Positions 56,527 to 64,000 of a DNA stretch of 64,000 nt are shown in pieces. The position numbers and the translations under genes are program-made. Source of the DNA: Angiostrongylus vasorum (Eukaryota; Nematoda; Chromadorea; Rhabditida; Metastrongylidae); contig JADANN010000415.1 in the NCBI GenBank assembly GCA_018806985.1, positions 434,001-498,000 of the forward strand, in the 5' to 3' direction. The notes beneath the pieces were generated by a model. That model saw nothing but the letters and a program-made list of their open reading frames with translations. It had not been told where the DNA came from and made no database searches. The number at the start of each line of letters is the position of its first letter. Position 1 is the stretch's first letter.

Positions 56527-59500
56527 TGTGCATGTATGTGTGAGGTGTGTGTGGGTGTGTGTCTAAATTTGGTTCATTCTTTATTAGTAAGTACTTGCTT
56601 CAGTGTAAAAACGTGTCGGATACACCTACTATATTAAGCCTGATCAATTAGTTTTGTTCTAAGAGTTCTAAGCCCACATTCCAAATTGATGTTGGGATGG
56701 ATGGAAGAACTGTCCTCTGCTACTCTTCATATTACCACACTTCATGAATAAAGCCGAAGAACCACACCCATTGATGAAAAAAGGGATCTCATCTCTTGTT
56801 CTTCTTTTTTGTTCTGACTATTGGGAAAGTTTCCTTAGGCAGATCGAAATCAAGGAGAAGTGCGTTTGTTCTAATTTTTCAAATTAGGGAATGAAATAGT
56901 CAAGGAGACCAAATGTGGAAAGCGAATTCTTTAATCATGAACTCCTTTGTTCCGTTTACACACACATCCACCCACCCACCCATCCAAACTCGAGACTCCG
57001 GTACAAACTCAAATGTTGTTAACATCAGGGGACCTCTAACCACTTCGCTATACTGGTTCTAGAGATGAAAGACCTAAGTGAATACTTGAGAAACATGTTA
57101 TCTGAGATATTTCAGGAGTAATGCGTAAAGTAAAGTCACAATAAAAGAATAGAAGAATAAAATAAAGGACAATGCTTTCCGCATTGATCAAGCCTTGTTG
57201 GATGAGCCATGCATTCGACTTTATTAAGCACCGTTAGAGGTGGTTGCATGCATACCTGGCTTATATAATGACTCGTTTTGACCTATGGATACATGGAGAC
57301 GTGCTGCTGCCTTCCTAGATAGGCCTACTACCAATCTGTCTACCCCGGAGTGACAGTATACTTGGTGAGTACTAAGGTGAGGGATTGGTCTCACATGTAT
57401 CGAAAGGTGCCTCTAACCACTGCGCCCACATATGCCCCTATGAAAATAAAATGGATAAAGTTCTCGGGCTTGATCAAGCCCTGAGGGATGTGCCGTGCAT
57501 TCGGCTTAACTAAGCATCGTTAGAGGTGACTGAATGCATATCTGGCCTTTACAATGACTCGCCATGGCCTACCGATGTATCAAACCGTGCTGCTATCTTC
57601 CCAGACAAGCCTGGTTCCAAATTGCCGACCTCGAAGAGATGGGAGGATTAGTGGGCCTGGGGCGCGGGGGTCTATTCCATCGGTATTGTAGGGCGCCTTC
57701 AACCACTGCGCTACGAGCGCCTCTCTATAAAAATAACAAGATAAAATCTCCGTTACTACCTATGGACACGAAATGTATTAAGGACTAGTGCAAGTAAATG
57801 ATGGTATCGTGTTGTTAGTCCGCTAAAGTGATCAATTTCACTATAGAAGACACCCGCAATGTTGTTCCTGGGCTATTCTGGCTCTTCAAGGAAAGAAGGC
57901 AGGAGAACATTCTAGGTGCGATTACTTAAATAAAAAAGATCAATTTGGTAAGAAATTGTCATTGTCTATATACCCCTTCCTAATACAAAATGTCTCTCAA
58001 GAACACGAAAAATTGTGGAACTGGAACGAGGACGTCTATCGACGTGCTCTTTAGAAAGACCGTTATAAATTTGTTACAAACAGGCCCACGAAGGAATCTG
58101 AAGTTCAGATTTCAGTTAACAATGGAGAAGTATGGAGCGATGTTCCGAACTCGTTATATTTTACGAAATAACAGGACGGTCGTCAAGGTGTCGATAATGC
58201 AGGGGTCTTCTTCATTAAGGTCATAAGTGCGAAGTTGAAATGCAAATTACAACATAGTCTCGTCTGTTAACCAACCAGCAGCCAGAGCGAATCCACCTCC
58301 AAGAAGTAGCACAACACCCCACGGAACACGAACTTGTGTTGACGGCCAATCGATCAATCGAGGTACCTGAAAAATTTTTGTGACAAAAAGTCTTTACAAT
58401 TACAATAGGGATATAATGCATTGAATTCTTCATCACCTCTTCCTTCCTCTTGAGGTCGCAAAAGTTTGGTTTCCTACTCGGCAAGGCGAAAATAATTAGC
58501 GCAATAATCATCACTGATGTTGTGTCTGTGTAGTAGTTTTTCGGAAAAAAGCACACCGTATCCTAAAAAAGGAAAACATGGATGTTTCATGGAATTTCAA
58601 AATGGCCGGAGCAGGATTTAGTCGGATATTTCACTCAAACTCTGCTGTTTTATAAACACCACCCCTTGGTTCAGACTTTTGTTCTCGAGTCATAAATGTA
58701 CACAAAGTGCTCATTTTTCCTAATGATTTTTACTTTGACTGTCTGTTGATGGACCGTAGGATCCGGTAAGTTACATTCTCCTTGAGCGGTCGGTCAAACA
58801 ATTGCAGAATTAGCATCTTTGAGAGGGATAATTGTCCTCCTGGAAGAATTCCTTTCACAAAGCTGCAAGCTTCTTTCGATCCATGAAGGCCGGCGACAGC
58901 CTTCAGTCAAGCTAACCGTGAATGGAAACGCCGTAACAAAATTGCTTTGAGATTCTGAAGGCTTATGAAAACTGACCACCTGATTATCGAACAAAGTTAA
59001 TGGAGCTGTGGTATTATATAAAAAAGATCACTAGGGTTATCGATATATATACAGTATCTTTATTACGTTTGAATGTATCAATAGCCAGTCGTCAGCATCT
59101 AATGCAGCCAACTTTGTCCCCGCTTTGTTCTTATGATAAGTTTCCCACCGTATTAAATGAAATTCCGCCGCATAAAGCCTTAGTTGGAAATTAAATTTGA
59201 AAAAAGCTAAGTGGAGAACCAACAATGTGAAAAAAATACCAGTAATAAATCCTGGTTCTTTGAATATCCACAGAAACAGAAGCAAGAAAAGACAAACGGT
59301 TACCGACTTTTCAGCATAGCTGAAAAAAAGTAATAACACCACTTTAATTGAAAGAAGGCAAAAAAGACTACTACACTGGTTTTATGTAAGCTTGACCTTT
59401 TCATAAGAAGTGGGAGCTTTTTTCTCAAAAAAAATTTATCGGGTACATTCTCGGGTGTTATGCTTTAAGAACGGCGTGTGTGGAGCAGTGGTCGGAGGCG

Positions 59501-62500
59501 CCCAGCAACAGACACGTGGAGTCGGTCCCCACCCCCATGGCCCACCAAGCCCTATATCCCTCCGGGCTCGGAAAATTGGTACCAGACTTATCTGGAAGGA
59601 TAGCAGCACTGGTTCGATATATCGGTAGGCCACCGCGAGTGATTGTAAAGGCCAGATGTGCATTCAATTACCTCCAGATGCTTAATGAAGTCGAATGCAC
59701 GGCGAGTCCCTCTGGGATTCATCAACGCCGAGAGCTTTATCCTTTTAAGAGGTGATGCATGTAGCACAAAGAGTAGAAGCACTCTAGAACTGTAGCAGGG
59801 ATCACTGATTAGATCCCGTGCCCGTGACAAACTAAACTCTCTCATCTTTCGGAATCAGCGCTGCGCTTTCTTGCTCGCCAACGCAAGTCATTGTGTAGGC
59901 AAGATTTGTCTTCAGTTAACTCTACGGAGCTCAATCAAATGGAATAAATGACATATGATTAAAAGATTGGTAAGTGGAATAGATGACATATGATTAAAAG
60001 ATTAATTAATGCAGAAACTTTACCCTTTTCGCTGAAACATGAGTAAAACTCGGAACTCCAAGTGTCTACTCCGGTAGGGAAAAAAACTGGCTGGGAAAAA
60101 AGGCAAAGCAAGGGCCTCGGTTAGTGCGGTTCCAGATAACACGTGAGCTGCCGTAAAGGGTAGTCGCGGTTTCGAAGTTTAACTGAGGTTCCGAGTTTTG
60201 ATCATATCTCAGAGTTTTTGTGGATGCATTTCAAGTTATACTGGGCAAATGATGTAGATTACAAAGCGGATAAAAGTTGAAAATTATCTTCTCCTTTCAG
60301 AGTGCTTTAGAGGCAGAAACCTACTTCATTATCGGCAACTCAGTGTATTTCTTGTGCAGCATTTCAGTGACGCGAGCATCCTTCGCCGGTGCATTTCTAA
60401 GGAAGAATATGCTCAAGGTGAGCCATGCTGCCAGCAGACAGCACCACATCAATGGAAATGCGAATATGAACCATGTCACGTAGTCAATTGTTACTTCACT
60501 GCCAAATATTCTGCAATTCATTTCAGTCAGGGGCGACATCAGAGAAAGTGCTCACACATGTAGCTCATATCGAAAAGTTTACATCCAACAGCCTAAGGAC
60601 TAGTATTTTTTGGCATAATTTATACTAGCTTCAAATCAACTCATGCAGTTTTAGAAATGTCTTCAACTAGTCATGTGATAAATGACATCATCACGACAGC
60701 TTTTTACCACCTTCGATCCTGATTCTGGCACAAATTCAAATTTTTTTCTCTATGATAGCATAAAAAGGGCGCGTATGGCGCAGCGGTCGGAGGCGCCCTG
60801 CGACACACGCAAAGGTTGATCGTTGACTTCTCCGACAGGCCCGAACGCGGCCCACTTTGCTTTACTTCTTATTCCGGATATTTCTTTTTGTTGTTTTTTT
60901 TTCCAAATCTGTCAAGTAGTTGATGGCTTTTGCAAGATGCTAGAGCAAAACCCATATTGCTCGTCTTCATCATTATCACCATTGTCATCATCGTCTTCTT
61001 CTGAATAACTCCTTTTTGCCATTTTCCATGCCAACCGAATTTGGTACGCGGAAATAACGAGATACGAAGTGATCTCTGGAAACAGGCAACCGTCGAGGTT
61101 GTTTTGTTCACCTTTGCTCTATGGGTTCCTCGTGAACTGAGTTCTTTCTGGACTATGTGCAGTCTAATCTATCTTCTCCCTTCGCCAAGCTAATTCAGCC
61201 TCATTTCTGCTTCGTTGTTACTCCTTGAAAAGATAACCATGTTATCAACAAAATGAAAATTTGACAGTTACTTATCATAAATGCGTATATTTTTATCGGT
61301 CCACTCAAGCCGACTTTATAATCCACTGCAACGCGGTTCTGAACAGCTTTGGAGAGATCGATTTCACACTATCGAACCCATTTTCATTCAAACCAATAAG
61401 TGTTCGCCGTATTATACAATTCTAGTAGGACACAGGTCCATCTTGCTCATATTAGGTGGATGGTATTACTTTCGATTTTTTGTAGTTGATTCATGGAATG
61501 CTGAAGTGTTAGATTAGCCACCTTAATCAAATCGATAGTTAAATGACGTACTGCCCATAAAATAGTTAATGTTAAATAAAGCTAGGACATGTTTTCCGAA
61601 AAAATTTTGCAAAGTCATTGGTAGGAAAGACTGTCAAAGAAAATTTTTATTTGGTTCCAGCTTTTCGTACTAGAGCGCGTGTGGCACAGTGGTCGAAGGC
61701 GTCCTTCAACACATACGTGAAATCGATCCCGCACCCATGGCCTACCAAGCCTCCCATCCCTCCGGAGTCGGCAAATTGGTACCAGACTTCTCTGGCAGGA
61801 TAGTAGAACTGGCTCGACACATCGGTAGGTCAGCGCGAGTCATTGTAAAAACCAGATATGCATTTAATCACCTCCAAACGATGCTTAATGAAGATGAATG
61901 CATGGCGCATCCCTCAGGGGATTGATCAAGGTGGAGAGCTTTATCCTTTTCCTTTTACCTAGTTTTTCCTAGTTGCACTAAAGAGACTGTAGAAAATTAT
62001 GTTCATTCCCTTAAAGTTTCGTAAATAGAGCACAGAATTTCTTACATAGGTAATGGGAGAGCATTTTGAGAATGACATTCAACGAGGAGTTTTGAAAATC
62101 CACAGTCTTCAAGGTGAAACATGGATTTTGCACTTACTCAGGCAGTTGTCCCACTAAAACCAGATTGATCGGTGTTCCCGTTAGCATCCCTGTGCCGCCG
62201 ATGTTTGCCGCAACAGAAACGCACACCATCATACCAGCTGCCATTTGCTTGAAATTTTTCGGATGTTGTGCTCTGCAAGGCATCAGTTCTCTATCGAAAG
62301 GTGATCGCTTTTTTCATTTCCGCCATCAAGCCTTTGAAGAAGTAAAAAATTGCTTCCACGCTCTTATTTCAAATACCGACTTTTCCTTAACCTCGGCATG
62401 CCTAGCCAACATGTATTTTTTTATTGATAAGCTCACACGGGGTTGATGGAAATAATTTTATTTGGCTAACGTTTCGACACCTTAGCCTTGTTCAGCGCCG

Positions 62501-63609
62501 GGTTTATCCCAGTCGATTGTCTGCAGTTGTTCCTCCATCTGTAGGTATTCGTGATCACATCGGGTCGAATCAACGCCATCACTTTTTTTTATCAACCTCG
62601 TGTAACCTTATCAATGAAAAGCACTATTTGAACACAGTACAAAACCACAATTATTCCGTGGTTTTTGTTTAGATGAAACACGGACAGACATTCGTGACAT
62701 TCACACCTGTAAATTTATATAGAAAATTTTCCTTATGAGTAAATGCACAGAAGAGATGGAGGAAATGGAGTTCACCAAGCAAATTCAATGTAAATCAGGT
62801 GGAACTTATGGGTCATGCGACTGTACGACAACTGCTGGCCTTGGCCTCCTTTCAACTAGGTTTCAAGGAAGGCTTCAAAGCCAATGATATGGTGAATAGA
62901 GTACTTCACAAAGTCTGTGAATCAAATGAACTTTCCTGGTTCAGGGGGTGAGGGCACTACCCAAGAGTGCAACCCATGTAGACATTAATTGTGCCGACAC
63001 GAATCACTCAATGATTGACAGAGAGGTAAGGGAAATAATTGCTTATTATACAGTGAAATCACAGTCCAATATGCTGCAATGCACACGGGATCGATCCCTG
63101 GGCCCAAGGCTCAGCAAGCACTCCATCCCTCCGGGGGTCGACAAATAGCTGGTCGGCAAATTGTTACCAGACATGTCTGGAAGGATAGCAACACTCGTTT
63201 GATACATCGGTAGGCCACCGCGAGTCATTGTAGAGACAAGATAATGCATTCGATCACCTCCAAGCGATGCTTAATGAAGTCGAATGCATTGCGCATCCCT
63301 CAAGGATTGATCAGCGCGGAGAGCGTCATCCTTTATCATTTACGGTGAGATCAGAATGAGAGATTTAAGAGGAAGCAAAATGTTCCTCTAGTTCTTTTAA
63401 CTAATAAAGGAACAATACGAAAAATTCTGGCAGAACCTTTTTTTCCGAAAAACTTGAGTGGCAAACGTGTGAATAATTCATTATGCCAAATGTTTTTCAA
63501 CACGTACTGAGATTCTAGGTCCACGTTGTAGGATGAGATTAGTTCCATTACCAGTGACTGTGTTAGCGATACCATCATCGCCGTGGTGGCTGTGTTTGAG
63601 ATGAACATG
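54787..63609 (-). CDS. SLC13-family symporter, copy A (3' nine exons; 5' end outside window)
   Basis: Tandem paralogue of copy B. Exons in the window: 63609-63508, 62272-62138, 60510-60325, 59319-59240, 58562-58437, 58366-58276, 56265-56096, 55791-55653, 54924-54787. They correspond one to one with copy B exons 5-13, with equal phases. Exons 1-4 must lie to the right of the window. The gene is expected to make a membrane Na+/carboxylate-type carrier, but two residue-level oddities weaken that: the second SNT motif reads CNLPS instead of SNxAT, and the Pro after the first motif is Ser (AMMVSL). Single-base insertions break frame at 58545-58550 (T6 versus 5) and 55714-55716 (C3 versus 2). About 8.5 kb separates its stop from the start of copy B. 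Confidence 0.87.
55285..55605 (-). mobile_element. SINE-2 copy
   Basis: Full-length, in the last intron of copy A: tail TTTTATTTTCTGCCTATATA, module TGTCTGCGGTGAAAGAACGA, head CAGTTGAGCTGAGGCTGTGA. Confidence 0.9.
55653..55791 (-). CDS. copy A exon with SLC13 signature, one-base insertion
   Basis: 139 nt versus 138 in copy [21 protein letters not shown] precedes the break. After one extra C (plus-strand GGG at 55714-55716) the frame reads [20 protein letters not shown]. Acceptor CACCAG, donor ATG|GTGAGT. Confidence 0.88.
56096..56265 (-). CDS. copy A exon with divergent second SNT motif
   Basis: 170 nt, intact frame: [18 protein letters not shown], then [19 protein letters not shown] and [18 protein letters not shown]. 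The SNxAT core is replaced by C-N-L-P-S. Acceptor ATTCAG, donor CTA|GTAAGC. Confidence 0.9.
56489..56562. repeat. (TG)n microsatellite
   Basis: About 30 bp of uninterrupted TG, followed by an interrupted TG/TATG/GGTG tract. Lies in a copy A intron. Confidence 0.95.
57166..57438 (-). mobile_element. SINE-1 copy (left of a tandem pair)
   Basis: Minus-strand full-length but diverged copy in the copy A intron; head GCGCAGTGGTTAGAGGCACC on the minus strand. Short A-rich repeats (AATAAAAT-like) separate it from the next copy. Confidence 0.8.
57452..57726 (-). mobile_element. SINE-1 copy (right of a tandem pair)
   Basis: Minus-strand full-length copy with head GTAGCGCAGTGGTTGAAGGC and a core containing CCAGGCTTGTCTGGGAAGAT. 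Confidence 0.88.
58276..58366 (-). CDS. copy A exon homologous to B exon 10
   Basis: 91 nt: [17 protein letters not shown] then [13 protein letters not shown]. Acceptor TTTTTCAG, donor GCTG|GTTGGT. It joins to GIKESGLS to give the family's GGGFALA(A/E)GxKxSGLS. Confidence 0.93.
58437..58562 (-). CDS. copy A exon homologous to B exon 9, one-base insertion
   Basis: Starts GYGVLF and, after a frame change, reads [20 protein letters not shown] then [16 protein letters not shown]. The break is in a T6 run (plus-strand A-run 58545-58550); copy B has one base fewer there. Acceptor TTTTTTAG, donor GAG|GTGATG in phase 0. Confidence 0.87.
59240..59319 (-). CDS. copy A exon homologous to B exon 8
   Basis: 80 nt: [19 protein letters not shown] then KEPGFIT. 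Acceptor TTTTTTTCAG, donor CTG|GTATTT (GT, unlike copy B). Phases 1-in/1-out join it to the exons on both sides. Confidence 0.9.
59471..59746 (+). mobile_element. SINE-1 copy
   Basis: Full-length: GGCGTGTGTGGAGCAGTGGT head through GAGAGCTTTATCCTTTT. Flanked by a probable TTTAAGA duplication. Lies in a copy A intron. Confidence 0.9.
59941..60004. repeat. 35-bp tandem duplication
   Basis: GGAATAAATGACATATGATT...AAAGATT repeated at 59976 with one mismatch. Confidence 0.85.
60035..60260 (+). mobile_element. SINE-2 copy with tRNA module type II, diverged
   Basis: GGGCCTCGGTTAGTGCGGTT ... ATAACACGTGAGCTGCCG ... CGGTTTCGAAGTTTAACTG, then a tail-like ATATCTCAGAGTTTTTGTGG. Confidence 0.6.
60325..60510 (-). 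CDS. copy A exon homologous to B exon 7
   Basis: 186 nt, intact frame: [20 protein letters not shown], a helix with [11 protein letters not shown], then [20 protein letters not shown]. Acceptor TTGCAG, donor ATGAA|GTAGGT. It serves as the reference for the 2-nt break in copy B. Confidence 0.93.
60767..60842 (+). mobile_element. SINE-1 head fragment
   Basis: Only the tRNA-like head remains (GGCGCGTATGGCGCAGCGGT ... GACACACGC), cut after TTGATCGTTGAC. Confidence 0.8.
60958..61005. repeat. degenerate (TCN)n trinucleotide tract
   Basis: Repeats of TCA, TCG, TCT and ACC triplets; low complexity. Confidence 0.75.
61674..61958 (+). mobile_element. SINE-1 copy
   Basis: Full-length: GCGCGTGTGGCACAGTGGTC head, TTGGTACCAGACTTCTCTGG core, and GAGAGCTTTATCCTTTTCC end. 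Lies in a copy A intron. Confidence 0.9.
62138..62272 (-). CDS. copy A exon with GGTG motif
   Basis: 135 nt: [20 protein letters not shown] then [22 protein letters not shown] (in two parts), equal to copy B exon 6 plus one codon. Acceptor TTGCAG, donor CTGA|GTAAGT. Confidence 0.92.
   Translation of the reverse strand, partial: STTSEKFQANGSWYDGVRFCCGKHRRHRDANGNTDQSGFSGTTA
62424..62600 (-). repeat. PLE-type terminal repeat in copy A intron
   Basis: GGCTAACGTTTCGACACC...CTTGTTCAGCGCC, followed by GTGATCACATCGGGTCGAAT. It resembles the left arm of 39151-39662 (TTGACGTTTCGATG...TTCAGCG; CGCATCGAGTCGAATCC) in the same orientation. Confidence 0.5.
63068..63338 (+). mobile_element. SINE-1 copy, head truncated
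   Basis: Starts within the head (GCTGCAATGCACACGGGATC) and has an internal duplication of the GTCGACAAAT/GTCGGCAAAT core edge at 63138-63162; the rest is intact. Confidence 0.85.
63508..63609 (-). CDS. copy A exon with first SNT motif
   Basis: 102 nt, phase 1-in/2-out. [20 protein letters not shown] followed by [13 protein letters not shown]. Acceptor GTTTCAG, donor CA|GTACGT. The family Pro after AMM(V/L) is Ser here. Confidence 0.85.
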
Positions 63610-63656
63610 CTGAAACGAAAAGAGCGAAAGAATCTCTTTGGTTTTCAGATAGCATG

Positions 63657-63917
63657 CATGATAAAGGATGAAGCTCTCGGCGTTGATTAATCCCTGAGGG
63701 ATGCACCATGCATTCGACTTCATTAAGTATCGTTGGAGGTGAGTGAGTGCATGTCTGGCCTTTACAATGACTCGCGGTGGTCTACCAATGTATCGAGCTA
63801 GTGCTGCTATCCTCCCAGACAAGTCTGGTACCAATTTGCCGACCCCGGAGGGATGGAGGGCCTGGTGGGGGGACATAGGCGAGTGGCGCCTCCAACCACT
63901 GCACCACACGCGTCCTT
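63657..63917 (-). mobile_element. SINE-1 copy with 8-bp target-site duplication
   Basis: Full-length minus-strand copy, flanked by ATAGCATG at 63649-63656 and 63918-63925. It sits about 48 bp upstream of the copy A exon at 63609, in its preceding intron. Confidence 0.92.
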
Positions 63918-64000
63918 ATAGCATGACCCTTATTGGTGCCTTAGTGTATAGCATGAATGAGACTTATAAAATGCTCATATTTCATTAACCAGACTATTTT

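Noticed and set aside
56325..56637. Cys/Val-rich ORFs
   Set aside because: Translation of the (TG)n microsatellite.
58221..58556. Single continuous 111-codon ORF across 58.2-58.56 kb
   Set aside because: It reads through an intron; the real coding parts are the exons at 58437-58562 and 58276-58366, in separate frames.
1..64000. CRISPR arrays, operons, prophage or bacterial-type genes
   Set aside because: No regularly spaced direct repeats with unique spacers and no long prokaryotic-style ORFs; the window is clearly eukaryotic.

Overview
This is an AT-rich, intron-rich and repeat-dense eukaryotic window. It has GT-AG introns with TTTCAG-type acceptors, short exons separated by kilobase introns full of short tRNA-derived retroposons, Penelope-like (PLE) retroelement debris and a decayed mariner. 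The exon proteins look like invertebrate SLC13 carriers. I infer a parasitic nematode of the hookworm/strongylid type; this cannot be proven from the window alone.

The only genes I can name are two tandem paralogues on the minus strand, both SLC13-family sodium-coupled di/tricarboxylate or anion symporters (the NaDC/INDY/nac group). Copy B (30319-46277) appears complete: 13 exons, about 520 codons, from an initiator methionine to a stop. Copy A (54787-63609) is the 3' part of a second gene: nine exons from the first SNT motif to the stop, with its 5' exons beyond the right edge. Exon boundaries and phases are identical in the two copies. Several exons differ from the paralogue by one base, nearly always in a homopolymer, and one by two bases, so the literal sequence has frameshifts. 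Either the base sequence has uncorrected indels or both copies are decaying.

The left part (1-30 kb) holds mostly repeats: a PLE relic at 9.5-10.7 kb with a GIY-YIG domain, a mariner relic at 27.0-27.9 kb, and one well-supported 3'-terminal exon of an unidentified minus-strand gene at 12.6 kb. A few coding-like plus-strand segments (6.7, 11.8, 14.6 kb) may be exons of another gene.

Repeats dominate. I distinguish four dispersed families. SINE-1 (17 copies) has a tRNA-like head and a T-rich 3' end, with target-site duplications in four copies. SINE-2 has shared flanks around interchangeable tRNA-like modules and often lies as head-to-head inverted pairs. SINE-3 is about 390 bp and several copies end in AAGT-type repeats. 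SINE-4 is tRNA-derived and shares a central core with SINE-1. PLE terminal repeats carry hammerhead-like CTGANGA...GAAA motifs, including inside the same intron of both SLC13 copies. I found no CRISPR array, operon, true tRNA gene or rRNA gene. I see no convincing wholly new system; the best candidates for novelty are the modular SINE architecture, the shared SINE core and the hammerhead-like PLE ends.
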